Positions 17,852 through 25,683 of a DNA stretch of 64,000 bases are shown here, in pieces. This stretch comes from Arcanobacterium sp. S3PF19. Lineage in GTDB: Bacteria > Actinomycetota > Actinomycetes > Actinomycetales > Actinomycetaceae. The notes under the pieces are model-generated. The model made no database searches. It was given only the letters and a program-made list of their open reading frames with translations, and had not been told where the DNA came from. The translations under genes were made by a program, and so were the position numbers. Position 1 is the stretch's first letter; the number at the start of each line of letters is the position of its first letter. Where the stretch lies: NCBI RefSeq assembly GCF_000758825.1, contig NZ_JRMX01000015.1, forward strand, positions 153,382 to 217,381, in the 5' to 3' direction.

Positions 17852-17870
17852 CTAGGCGAGCCTTACCTGT
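17852..17870 (+). promoter_or_regulatory. DtxR/IdeR-like iron box upstream of the DUF1540 gene
   Basis: The core TAGGCGAGCCTTACCT (17853-17868) matches the known actinobacterial DtxR site core TAGGTTAGCCTAACCT at 13 of 16 positions, including both AGG/CCT ends and the AGCCT centre. A plausible promoter (TTTTCA, 16-base spacer, TAGAGT) starts a few bases downstream, so a bound repressor would block it. The next start codon is 86 bases away. Binding by an iron-dependent repressor is inference. Confidence 0.5.
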
Positions 17871-17956
17871 CTTTTTCAGACTTTTTCCGGAAAGTAGAGT
17901 TATCGGTGTAAACAACTTGATCGATGTAATCCGTTTCGAATATATCGGGAGGAAAA

Positions 17957-18232
17957 ATGAAAACCACAACTATTGATTCCTGCGCCATCTCAGAATGCGC
18001 TTTCAACAACAACGGCTGCTCGGCTGTTGCCGTCACCATCGCCGGCAAAGCAAACGACGCCTCCTGCGGCACGTTCATCGCACTGAACGAACACGGCGGC
18101 CTGCCTGTCGCACACGCCACGATCGGCGCCTGCCAGCGCGTGGAATGCGTACACAACCATCAGCTTCTGTGCGACGCGGCCGCAATCGACGTAAACGCCA
18201 AGGCCGACTGCTCTCTGTACCGGGTTGCATAA
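17957..18232 (+). CDS. DUF1540-type cysteine-rich small protein
   Basis: A 91-residue cytosolic protein with eight cysteines. It appears to hold two copies of the DUF1540 pattern: ECAFNNNGCSAVAVTI in the first half, and ECVHNHQLLCDAAAIDV, ending in DCSLYRVA, in the second. Cysteine spacing of this kind suggests metal or iron-sulfur binding, but no function is established for the family. A GGGAGGAA ribosome site lies directly before ATG 17957. Upstream is a DtxR-like box and downstream a perfect 16-bp hairpin, so it is a single-gene transcript possibly linked to iron status. Confidence 0.8.
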   Translation: MKTTTIDSCAISECAFNNNGCSAVAVTIAGKANDASCGTFIALNEHGGLPVAHATIGACQRVECVHNHQLLCDAAAIDVNAKADCSLYRVA

Positions 18233-18255
18233 TCCCAAATAATTACGGCCCGGGA

Positions 18256-18291
18256 AAACCGGATGTAACCGACTGCGGTTACATCCGGTTT
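18256..18291 (+). terminator. Perfect 16-bp hairpin after the DUF1540 gene
   Basis: AAACCGGATGTAACCG pairs with its exact complement across an ACTG loop, 23 bases after the stop codon. Only three T follow within the stem end, so it may also act as an mRNA-stabilising hairpin. Confidence 0.6.
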
Positions 18292-18377
18292 CGCTATCTC
18301 ACCATAAGGGCAAATCTCCCAATCTTTTGCAAAACATCTAAAATTTAGATATTTAACGACACACAGTTACCGTACCG

Positions 18378-18409
18378 CTTTCGGCCAACGAAAGTTCAAA
18401 GGTTATAAT
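18378..18409 (+). promoter_or_regulatory. Promoter of the amino acid permease with overlapping palindrome
   Basis: A consensus -10 TATAAT lies at 18404-18409, giving a start about 25 bases before the gene. The -35 zone is covered by the palindrome CTTTCG-GCCAA-CGAAAG (18378-18394), a likely operator. An AAAAGGAA ribosome site follows. Confidence 0.6.
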
Positions 18410-18439
18410 GGTACTTTCCGCACAGAAAAAGGAATAGCC

Positions 18440-19945
18440 ATGTCTGACAGAAATACCAGAGATCCCAAATCTCTCACCGACTCAATGGGCGACCGGCAGC
18501 TGCAGCGCGGTTTGGAAAATCGCCATCTTCAGCTGATTGCCATCGGCGGAGCCATCGGAACCGGACTTTTTCTCGGATCAGGACGCACAATTGCGGTGGC
18601 CGGGCCGTCCATTCTCCTTGTTTACTGTATTATCGGCTTTTTTCTGTATTTCGTGATGCGGGCAATGGGCGAAATACTTCTGTCCAACTTTGCCTATAAA
18701 TCTTTTGCCGACTTCGCAACCGATCTGATCGGTCCCGGAGCCGGTTTTTATATCGGATGGACGTATTGGATGTGCTGGGTGGTAATCGGAGTTGCCGATA
18801 CCGTGGCGATCTGCGGATATCTGGAGGCCTGGATTCCGCAGGTTCCGAAATGGATTCCCGCAGCCTGCGTTGTTCTGCTTCTGACGGGCCTGAATATGGT
18901 GGCGGTAAAGCTGTTCGGGGAATTGGAGTTTTGGTTTGCGATGATTAAAATCGCAACTATCATCACCCTGATCGTGATCGGCACGGGACTGATTCTGGTC
19001 CATTTCCGCCCCGAAATGGCAAATGCCCCCGCTGCCTCGCTCACACATCTTTGGGACCGGGGAGGATTCTTCCCCAACGGAATACTCGGGTTTATCGGCG
19101 GATTCCAAATCGCCGTTTACTCTTTCCAGGGCGTGGAGATGATTGGCACAGCGGCTGCGGAAACCGCAGATCCGCAGCGCAATCTGCCGCGGGCAATCAA
19201 TTCCATTCCCGTCAGGATTATCATTTTTTACGTTTTCGCACTTGCCGTAATTATGTCTGTGCAGCCCTGGGATCTAATTGACCCGGAAAAAAGTCCGTTC
19301 GTGGAAATGTTCGGATTTGTCGGCATCGGCATTGCTTTCCATATCATCAACTTCGTTGTTCTCACTTCCGCCGCAAGCTCGGCAAATTCCGGTATTTTTT
19401 CCACATCGCGCATTATGTATGGAATGGCAAGGAGCCACAATGCCCCGCTTTGGCTGGGGAAACTGAATCACCGGCATATCCCCTACCGCGCCCTGATTTT
19501 CACGGCGATCTGCATTTCTCCCGCCATTGCGCTGGTTATGCTCACTGGCTCGGTAATGAACGCATTTAATCTTGTGGCCGGTATTTCGGCAGTACTGTAT
19601 CTGTCCGTCTGGCTCCTAATTGTGGTCTGCTATCTGCGCTACCGAACCATATACCCCGAGCGGCACGGCGAATCCGTGTATAAGATGCCCTGCGGAAAAA
19701 CAATGTCGTGGGTCGTTATCCTGTTCCTCGCCACAGTCCTCGTATTCCTGGCCCTGGATTCGGAATCGCGCAAGGCCATAGCAGCCGCGCCGGTCTGGAT
19801 CATAATCATGCTGGTTATCTACCGGGCATTGGCCCGCACACGGGCCGCTGCGGAACATATTGATTTTAATGCTCTGCGCGAGCCGGCACGCCAAGCCATA
19901 GCCGCCCAATCGGAAGCAAAATCCGTCTCCGATTCACGCGAATAA
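18440..19945 (+). CDS. APC-family amino acid permease
   Basis: A 501-residue inner-membrane transporter with twelve predicted hydrophobic spans. It belongs to the amino acid-polyamine-organocation superfamily, AAT subgroup: RGLENRHLQLIAIGGAIGTG near the start is the family hallmark, with GLFLGSG in the first span and SFQGVEMIGTAAAET in span six. It imports an amino acid with protons. The closest well-known relatives are AnsP, CycA and GabP-type permeases, but substrate cannot be read from sequence. It has its own promoter and a perfect palindromic hairpin downstream. Confidence 0.9.
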   Translation: MSDRNTRDPKSLTDSMGDRQLQRGLENRHLQLIAIGGAIGTGLFLGSGRTIAVAGPSILLVYCIIGFFLYFVMRAMGEILLSNFAYKSFADFATDLIGPGAGFYIGWTYWMCWVVIGVADTVAICGYLEAWIPQVPKWIPAACVVLLLTGLNMVAVKLFGELEFWFAMIKIATIITLIVIGTGLILVHFRPEMANAPAASLTHLWDRGGFFPNGILGFIGGFQIAVYSFQGVEMIGTAAAETADPQRNLPRAINSIPVRIIIFYVFALAVIMSVQPWDLIDPEKSPFVEMFGFVGIGIAFHIINFVVLTSAASSANSGIFSTSRIMYGMARSHNAPLWLGKLNHRHIPYRALIFTAICISPAIALVMLTGSVMNAFNLVAGISAVLYLSVWLLIVVCYLRYRTIYPERHGESVYKMPCGKTMSWVVILFLATVLVFLALDSESRKAIAAAPVWIIIMLVIYRALARTRAAAEHIDFNALREPARQAIAAQSEAKSVSDSRE

Positions 19946-19953
19946 AACGAAAT

Positions 19954-19975
19954 CGCCGGCGCACGTGCGCCGGCG
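19954..19975. terminator. GC palindrome between convergent permease and putP
   Basis: A perfect 22-base palindrome (CGCCGGCGCAC and its complement) starting 8 bases after the permease stop codon. It lacks a T-run but lies where two convergent transcripts must end. Confidence 0.5.
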
Positions 19976-20112
19976 CCGAGATACCCTCTCGCCGACTTAT
20001 CCGGCAGGATCTTGTTTGTGCCTGCATGCACGGCCGCGTTGGCAGACGCAGGGCAGCCGCTATTGGCAGGATCTGCGTACGTGCCCGAACCATCCGCCGC
20101 CGCGGCAGCGGA

Positions 20113-21621
20113 TCAGCCAAGGTCCGCGCGGCGGATCTCCTCGGCACCCGCACGGGAAAGACGCACAGCCCGCGTAAATTCCCCGTCAATTTCCGCATTC
20201 TCACGATAGGTGCACAGCGACACCAGAACCGCCGCCGCCGTTCCTGCCAAAAATGCGGGCAGCAGCTCATAAAGACCCCAGATCTTGAAAGTCCCCCATA
20301 CGCCTACCGTAACGGCGCCGACAATCATTCCCGTCAGCGTCCCCTGCCAGGTAAGTCTGCGCCAATACAGGGAAAGAAGCACCACCGGGCCGAAAGAGGC
20401 CCCGAAACCGGCCCAGGCAAAAGCCACAAGGTTTAGAATCGATTCCGTTCTGAACCAGGCGAAACATGCCGCCAAAACGGAAACCATCAATACCGCCATT
20501 CTCCCGGCAGTCACCGATTCCAGACCGGTCCGCTGCTTTTTCGTCACCGCATTCAGGATATCTTCAACCACCGCCGAAGACGTCACCAACAGCTGCGAGG
20601 AAATGGTAGACATAATTGCGGCCAAAATTGCCGCCAGCATGAACCCCGCCACCAGCGCGGGAAACAGCTCCTGCCCCGCAATAATAAACACGGATTCGTG
20701 CCTGCCCTCAGGCACATTGATAATGCCGAAACGGTTTGCGGCAATGCCGACTATCGCGGTTCCCCCGGCGCCCAATACGGAAAGGACCATCCAGCCGATA
20801 CCGATTCTGCGTGCCGTTTTTGCCTCTTTCGGCGAGCGCAGAGCCATATAGCGCACCACAATATGCGGCTGCCCAAAATACCCCAGACCCCAGGCGAGAG
20901 AGGAAATAATTCCCACGGCCGTCGCTCCGCCGAACGGATGTAAGAAGTTCGGATTAACCGCGCTTACGCCTTCGGCTATCGCACCAAAACCGCCGATCGC
21001 AAATACTCCCACAACGGGCACTGCCACCAGCGCAAGAAGCATCATCACTCCCTGCACCATATCCGTCCACGACACGGCAAGAAATCCGCCTACCAGCGTA
21101 TAAATGATCACGACACCTGCCACAAGAACCATTCCCAGGTGGTAGTCCATACCGAAAGCCGTTTCAAAAAACGTCCCTCCCGCGACCATTCCGGAAGAGA
21201 CGTAAAGCGTGAAAAACACGAAAATGATAACACCCGAGACAATCCTGACGGAATTGCTCCTGTCGTGCAGACGGTTTCCCAGAAAAGAGGGCACGGTGAT
21301 GGAGTTCCCCGCGAGCTGGGTATACGATCTGAGACGCGGAGCAACCACTTTCCAGCTTGTCCAGGAACCGACGGTCAGGCCTACGGCAATCCAGCCTTCA
21401 ACCACGCCGTTTAGATATAACGCGCCGGGCAGCCCCATAAGAAGCCACCCCGACATATCCGCCGCGCCGGCAGACAATGCCGCCACAAGCGGATTCAGTC
21501 CCCTGCCCCCCAACATATAATCGTCCATATTTTTTGTGCGCGTGTAAGCAAGCACACCGATAAAAATCATTGCCACAAAATAGATAATCATGGCCATTGC
21601 CTGGCCGCTCAGATGATCCAT
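20113..21621 (-). CDS. putP: Sodium/proline symporter
   Basis: A 502-residue member of the sodium:solute symporter family with about thirteen membrane spans, importing proline with Na+. Diagnostic stretches are AAGAADMSGWLLMGLPGALY (around residues 50-70), GYFGQPHIVVRYMALRS and ISSQLLVTSSAVVEDI, all characteristic of PutP. I start at ATG 21621, which has AAAGGAG 6 bases upstream; an in-frame start 28 codons earlier lacks one. No proline dehydrogenase is adjacent, so proline may serve osmoprotection or general uptake. Confidence 0.93.
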   Translation of the reverse strand: MDHLSGQAMAMIIYFVAMIFIGVLAYTRTKNMDDYMLGGRGLNPLVAALSAGAADMSGWLLMGLPGALYLNGVVEGWIAVGLTVGSWTSWKVVAPRLRSYTQLAGNSITVPSFLGNRLHDRSNSVRIVSGVIIFVFFTLYVSSGMVAGGTFFETAFGMDYHLGMVLVAGVVIIYTLVGGFLAVSWTDMVQGVMMLLALVAVPVVGVFAIGGFGAIAEGVSAVNPNFLHPFGGATAVGIISSLAWGLGYFGQPHIVVRYMALRSPKEAKTARRIGIGWMVLSVLGAGGTAIVGIAANRFGIINVPEGRHESVFIIAGQELFPALVAGFMLAAILAAIMSTISSQLLVTSSAVVEDILNAVTKKQRTGLESVTAGRMAVLMVSVLAACFAWFRTESILNLVAFAWAGFGASFGPVVLLSLYWRRLTWQGTLTGMIVGAVTVGVWGTFKIWGLYELLPAFLAGTAAAVLVSLCTYRENAEIDGEFTRAVRLSRAGAEEIRRADLG

Positions 21622-21710
21622 CGGCAAGCTCCTTTCGGGCCGGGTATCGGGAAAAATTCCCGTTACGGAAATTCCGGCGCTGTGTGTTGAAAGCCGGATT
21701 GTCAAATAAA

Positions 21711-21737
21711 AAATCCCAAGCTCGGCGCTTGGGATTT
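21711..21737 (-). terminator. Terminator of rpmF
   Basis: A 10-bp stem (AAATCCCAAG with CTTGGGATTT) around a 7-base loop, followed on the minus strand by TTTTTTATTTG. It begins 17 bases after the rpmF stop codon. Confidence 0.85.
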
Positions 21738-21753
21738 TAAGTCTCGGAAATAC

Positions 21754-21915
21754 TCAGTCGAGCATACCTTTCTGCGCCGCTTTTGCCAAGCGACGAGGGA
21801 GACGCAACTCGCGCCCACCAACGCGAACGGTCTGAAGCTCTGTAAGTTCAGCCTTCCACTGGGAGCGGCGAGAGCGGGTGTTGCTGCGAGACATCTTGCG
21901 CTTTGGAACTGCCAT
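21754..21915 (-). CDS. rpmF: Ribosomal protein L32
   Basis: A 53-residue basic ribosomal protein of the large subunit, easily missed because it is short. It begins [20 protein letters not shown], the L32 signature, and ends AAQKGMLD. It lacks the zinc-binding cysteine pairs found in some L32 proteins, so it is the cysteine-free form seen when bacteria carry zinc-independent paralogues. AGGAG lies 6 bases before ATG 21915 and a strong terminator follows. It is alone, not beside plsX or DUF177 genes as in many bacteria. Confidence 0.93.
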   Translation of the reverse strand: MAVPKRKMSRSNTRSRRSQWKAELTELQTVRVGGRELRLPRRLAKAAQKGMLD

Positions 21916-22268
21916 TCCTACCGCTCCTTTCTACCGCGGATACCAAACCCGCGTATGCCGTAAATTCGTTCTGTTAATTCCTACAGAACACACAATGAGT
22001 AAGTTTAGCGCAATGTGCCGTATTTTTTCCATTCCCGGAGAGAACTTTGTGCTGAGAAACACCATGTGTTCTATTCTTCGCTGTTTTCATGCTGTATTTT
22101 TGCGCAGATACGCGCTGTTCTTCCGCCATGTCTGCCTCCCGGCCCCGACATTCTCCGCAGTGCCCGGCCTGCCCCCCCCGAACAGTGTTCGTCTCCCCCG
22201 GTTTTTCTTCCCCTGCCCGGTTTTTCTTCGCCGTCCCTGAAGAGCGGAGAAAACGTTAGAATGACTTT
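21916..22268. other. Divergent spacer between rpmF and the YigZ-family gene
   Basis: No gene is seen. The region includes a run of eight C at 22172-22179 and a direct repeat of CCCGGTTTTTCTTC (near 22197 and 22217). Promoters for both neighbours must lie here but I cannot place them with confidence. Confidence 0.4.
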
Positions 22269-22913
22269 ATGGATTTCTGTCTGCTGCCGCCCGATACGGA
22301 ATGCCGCGCCGAAGTGGAAGTGAAACGCTCCCGGTTTATCTGCCTTGCGGCACGCACAGCGGATCCCCCACAGGCGCGGGCATATCTTGCGGATGTCAGA
22401 CACAGATTTCCCAATGCGCGCCATTACTGCAGTGCATACGTAATTTCTGCGGATACGGCACAGGGAATGTCGCATTCTTCGGACGACGGCGAACCCGCAG
22501 GTACCGCAGGACGTCCGATTCTGGAAGTACTGCAGTCTCTGCACCTGACGGACACGCAGGCTGTTGTTGTGCGCTATTTCGGAGGGACACTTTTGGGGAC
22601 CGGCGGACTGGTCCGGGCATATACCGCAGCGGCACAAAAGTGTTTTTCACACGCTCCGCTGCTGCGGCGGATCCGTCTGCGCCATGCGCGGATACGCGTC
22701 AGTCTCGCTTTGGCGGGAAAAACCGAGGCAGGTCTGCGGGCGGGCGGATATCTGCCGATACACACCGAATACACCCGTTCATATGCCGAGTTCGGTTTCG
22801 CCGTAACCGATTTTCATGCTTTTTCCCAACTTGCCGCCGCTTTAAGTGCCGGCGGCGGGCAGATTTCGGATTTGGGAACCGTGCTGCGGGAAGTCCCTCT
22901 GCGCGGAGAGTAG
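22269..22913 (+). CDS. YigZ/IMPACT family protein
   Basis: A 214-residue cytosolic protein of the UPF0029/IMPACT family. The conserved core is visible: EVEVKRSRFICLAA, a HYCSAYVI strand, the DDGEPAGTAGRPILEVL loop, and VVRYFGGTLLGTGGLVRAYT. A C-terminal DUF1949-like domain follows. Eukaryotic IMPACT regulates Gcn2 and bacterial YigZ binds ribosome-related partners, but the bacterial function is not settled. The start at 22269 has only a weak ribosome site. The gene stands alone. Confidence 0.88.
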   Translation: MDFCLLPPDTECRAEVEVKRSRFICLAARTADPPQARAYLADVRHRFPNARHYCSAYVISADTAQGMSHSSDDGEPAGTAGRPILEVLQSLHLTDTQAVVVRYFGGTLLGTGGLVRAYTAAAQKCFSHAPLLRRIRLRHARIRVSLALAGKTEAGLRAGGYLPIHTEYTRSYAEFGFAVTDFHAFSQLAAALSAGGGQISDLGTVLREVPLRGE

Positions 22914-23495
22914 GTTAGGGAGCCCGCCGAGCCCACTCACGCAATATGCCGTCTATTTCGGGCAACGAAGCGGACAGATGTTCTCCGCAGAGGGCACATA
23001 TGCCCGTTTCGTTGCCCGAAATGGACAAAACCATCCGCACAGACCGCAAAAAATACCAAAATCCGGCAAAACTTGAACGATTTTTTTGAATTTGTTACCG
23101 TGGGGGCAGGTTTCAGCCGGAAAACACACTCCGGCGGCCGAAGATACGGACTGCAGGACAGAGAAAGGAGCACGCAGATGTCTGTTTTTTCCTGCGTGTG
23201 CACTTTTGGAACGAACTGTACCTGCGTATGTATGCAGGGCGTCCGGCTCTGATTTTGTGCGCGTGCCGCGCATGCCCGGCGCCCTTATGCTTTAAGCACC
23301 TTCGGCTTCCTTATCCATTCTGCCTGATCCTTTTGCCTGCGCGTTACCCTGTCTGCGGTTTTGCCGCACGGGCAGTCCGCCGGCGCAGAGGAACGGTATT
23401 CGGATAAGCGGCAAAACAGATTAAAGACCAAAAGCCAAACAAACCGGACGGATCCGGACGATCCGGACAGACCCGGATTAATTTAGGAAACTACC
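22914..23495. other. Long spacer upstream of cysK with a structured element
   Basis: About 580 bases without a convincing gene. The left part contains the three-way-junction inverted repeat listed separately. The right part (about 23330-23495) is AT/GC mixed and must hold the cysK promoter. I looked for a riboswitch or T-box before cysK and did not recognise one. Confidence 0.45.
22951..23026. repeat. Inverted repeat able to fold into a three-way junction
   Basis: A 19-bp outer stem (22951-22969 with 23008-23026, one G-T pair; core ATTTCGGGCAACGAA) encloses two small hairpins. These are GCGGA/TCCGC (22970-22974 with 22984-22988) and GGGCA/TGCCC (22992-22996 with 23001-23005). It could be a structured RNA, a DNA cruciform or a dispersed repetitive element. 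No second copy was found by eye in this window. Confidence 0.6.
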
Positions 23496-24428
23496 ATGAC
23501 TCTTTACACCTCAATCACGGACATTATCGGCAACACGCCCCTGCTGCGCCTGCAACGCACCGCGCCGGAGAGCACGGCGGAAATCTACGTAAAACTGGAA
23601 TTTTACAGCCCTGCCGGCTCCGCAAAAGACAGAATCGGCGTGGCAATTGTGGATGCCGCGGAAAAATCCGGCCTGCTGCCGCCGGGAGGCACAATCGTCG
23701 AAGCCACATCGGGCAACACGGGAATTGCCCTGGCGTGGGTCGGGGCGGCGCGCGGGCATAAAGTAATACTGACCATGCCGGCCTCCATGTCCAGGGAACG
23801 CAGGGCGCTCCTGCGCGGATTCGGAGCGGAACTTGTGCTCACCGACCCCGCGAAAGGAATGCAGGGAGCGGTAGACAAAGCCCGGGAAATTGCAGACGCC
23901 GACGAAAATGCCATTCTCGCCTCCCAGTTTACGAACACGGCAAATCCGCAGATACACGAGCGCACAACAGGTCCGGAGATCTGGAAAGATCTGGACGGGA
24001 AAGTAGATATTTTCGTGGCGGGCGTGGGCACGGGAGGTACGCTGACGGGAACCGGGCGTTACCTGCGCAGAAAAAATCCCCGGATTCGGATAGTGGCCGT
24101 GGAACCGGCCGATTCCCCGCTGCTTTCGCAGGGAAAGGCGGGAAGCCATAAAATCCAGGGCATAGGCGCCAACTTCATTCCCGAAATTCTTGATCCGGAT
24201 CTTTACGACGAAGTGATCCCCGTTGAATTTTCCGATGCTCTGCACACCGCACAGACACTGGCCCGCCGCGACGGTGTTCTCGCCGGCATTTCCGGGGGCG
24301 CCGCTCTTTGGGCCGGACTGGAACTTGCCCGCCGGGAAGAAAATGCCGGCAGGCGGATCGTCGTCATTCTTCCCGATTTCGGGGAACGCTATATTTCCAC
24401 ACCGCTGTTTGCGGGACTGACCGACTAA
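23496..24428 (+). CDS. cysK: Cysteine synthase (O-acetylserine sulfhydrylase)
   Basis: A 310-residue PLP enzyme that makes cysteine from O-acetylserine and sulfide. The PLP lysine is K44 in [10 protein letters not shown]; the substrate loop TSGNTGIAL (about 70-78) and the PLP-phosphate loop [15 protein letters not shown] are intact. The C-terminal GISGGAALW is also family-typical. ATG 23496 opens the frame. It is followed 29 bases later by serine acetyltransferase, so the two steps of cysteine synthesis form one operon and the proteins probably form the regulated cysteine synthase complex. Confidence 0.96.
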   Translation: MTLYTSITDIIGNTPLLRLQRTAPESTAEIYVKLEFYSPAGSAKDRIGVAIVDAAEKSGLLPPGGTIVEATSGNTGIALAWVGAARGHKVILTMPASMSRERRALLRGFGAELVLTDPAKGMQGAVDKAREIADADENAILASQFTNTANPQIHERTTGPEIWKDLDGKVDIFVAGVGTGGTLTGTGRYLRRKNPRIRIVAVEPADSPLLSQGKAGSHKIQGIGANFIPEILDPDLYDEVIPVEFSDALHTAQTLARRDGVLAGISGGAALWAGLELARREENAGRRIVVILPDFGERYISTPLFAGLTD

Positions 24429-24457
24429 AACGAACGCAAACGGGTGAGGTCCGTATC

Positions 24458-25033
24458 ATGAACAAAAAAATCACTTTTTCAAAACAGTTAAAAGAAGATC
24501 TGCAGGCGGCGGTGAATCACGACCCGGCGGCACACAACCGGCTCGAAGTGGCACTTGCGTATCCGGGCGTGCACGCGGTATGGGGATACCGTCTGGCACA
24601 TCTGCTCTGGACGAAACATCGGGCGCTTCGTCTGCCGGCGCGGATTATTTCCCAAACGGTCCGCGCGCTGACAGGCGTCGAAATCCATCCGGGAGCCGTA
24701 ATCGGACGCCGCCTGTTCATAGATCACGGAATGGGCGTAGTTATCGGCGAAACCGCGGAAGTGGGAGAAGACGTAACAATCTTTCACGGCACAACATTGG
24801 GCGGAACTTCCATGCGGCCGGGGAAACGCCATCCCACTGTGGGAAATAACGTCATAATCGGAACGGGGGCAAAAGTTTTGGGCCCGATACATATCGGCGA
24901 CGGCGCAAAAATCGGGGCGAACGCGGTAGTCGTCCGGGATGTGCCGGCCAATAATATTGCTGTCGGCATTCCCGCGTGCAATCGGGAAAACAAAACCTGC
25001 GCCGCGCACACCGATCCGGCAGTTCTGATCTGA
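24458..25033 (+). CDS. cysE: Serine O-acetyltransferase
   Basis: A 191-residue hexapeptide-repeat enzyme that acetylates serine to O-acetylserine for CysK. It has the short form typical of Gram-positive bacteria (EpsC type). The helical N-terminus ends in [18 protein letters not shown]. The left-handed beta-helix follows from about residue 70, with [20 protein letters not shown], then [12 protein letters not shown] and [20 protein letters not shown]. The start is ATG 24458 with a GTGAGGT site. The sequence ends in ...DPAVLI; a C-terminal Ile is what docks into the CysK active site in known complexes. Confidence 0.95.
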   Translation: MNKKITFSKQLKEDLQAAVNHDPAAHNRLEVALAYPGVHAVWGYRLAHLLWTKHRALRLPARIISQTVRALTGVEIHPGAVIGRRLFIDHGMGVVIGETAEVGEDVTIFHGTTLGGTSMRPGKRHPTVGNNVIIGTGAKVLGPIHIGDGAKIGANAVVVRDVPANNIAVGIPACNRENKTCAAHTDPAVLI

Positions 25034-25084
25034 AACCGGGCGGAAACGGCGGAAAGGGCAGACGCCGCCGGCAGCGGAGAAAGC

Positions 25085-25165
25085 TTTGCGGGTCTGCGCG
25101 CAATCGGCACAGACCCGCAAAATCACAGATATCGCTGCTCTGCCTGCAGAATATCCGCAGGCAGA
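25085..25165. terminator. Tandem hairpins between convergent cysE and rpiB
   Basis: Two perfect stems: TTTGCGGGTCTG with its complement (25085-25096 and 25110-25121) and TCTGCCTGC with GCAGGCAGA (25139-25147 and 25157-25165). The first is followed by AAAATC/TTTGC, so it can stop transcripts from both sides. Confidence 0.65.
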
Positions 25166-25173
25166 AGCACAGT

Positions 25174-25620
25174 CTACTTCGTTTCGTAGTCGGTGAGCAT
25201 TTCCACGCGGGACTGGTGACGGGAACGCGGGTCGTACGGCGTACTCAGGAACACATCCACCAGATGTTTTACTTCCTCTTCCGTATGCTGCCGCGCACCG
25301 ACCGACATCACGTTTGCATTATTGTGCTCACGGGCCAAACGCGCAATTTCCTCATTCCAAACCAAAGCGGCGCGCACGCCTTTTACCTTGTTTGCCGCCA
25401 TCTGCTCGCCGTTTCCGGAGCCGCCGATCACAATCCCCAGCGAACCGGGATCCGCTGCCGTGGCTTCCGCACAGGCGAAGCAGACAGGCGGGTAGGCGTC
25501 GAGCTTGTCATAATCATGGTATCCGTGGTCTTCTACTTCGAAGCCCTTTTCGGTCAGATATTTCACGAGGTTGTTCTTCAGTGTGAAACCTGCGTGATCC
25601 GTTGCTATATGTACTCGCAT
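25174..25620 (-). CDS. rpiB: Ribose-5-phosphate isomerase B
   Basis: A 148-residue LacAB/RpiB-family sugar-phosphate isomerase interconverting ribose-5-phosphate and ribulose-5-phosphate in the pentose phosphate pathway. The N-terminal MRVHIATDHAGFTLK, the phosphate loop IVIGGSGNGEQMAANKVKGV and NNANVMSVGARQH are diagnostic. The active-site base here sits in the SGNGE loop, as in actinobacterial RpiB, rather than the Cys of the E. coli type. I start at ATG 25620 because the conserved N-terminus begins exactly there. Confidence 0.94.
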   Translation of the reverse strand: MRVHIATDHAGFTLKNNLVKYLTEKGFEVEDHGYHDYDKLDAYPPVCFACAEATAADPGSLGIVIGGSGNGEQMAANKVKGVRAALVWNEEIARLAREHNNANVMSVGARQHTEEEVKHLVDVFLSTPYDPRSRHQSRVEMLTDYETK

Positions 25621-25683
25621 GCTCTTAGCATAACTCAATTTTTCACCCGTGGATAATCCGGGCGGAACGGGTAGAATAAATTT

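Larger units (their letters stand above)
17521..17956. other. Spacer with glpD terminator and DtxR-like box
   Basis: The first part holds the glpD terminator. The middle (17575-17740) is a C-rich, low-complexity stretch with no gene. The end carries an iron-box-like sequence and probable promoter of the DUF1540 gene, both listed separately. Confidence 0.5.

Noticed and set aside
22953..23273. Minus-strand frames over the three-way-junction repeat
   Set aside because: Frames owe their openness to the repeat; no start site or conserved residues.
23330..23495. Riboswitch or T-box upstream of cysK
   Set aside because: No recognisable T-box specifier or antiterminator sequence and no known aptamer core could be found by eye.
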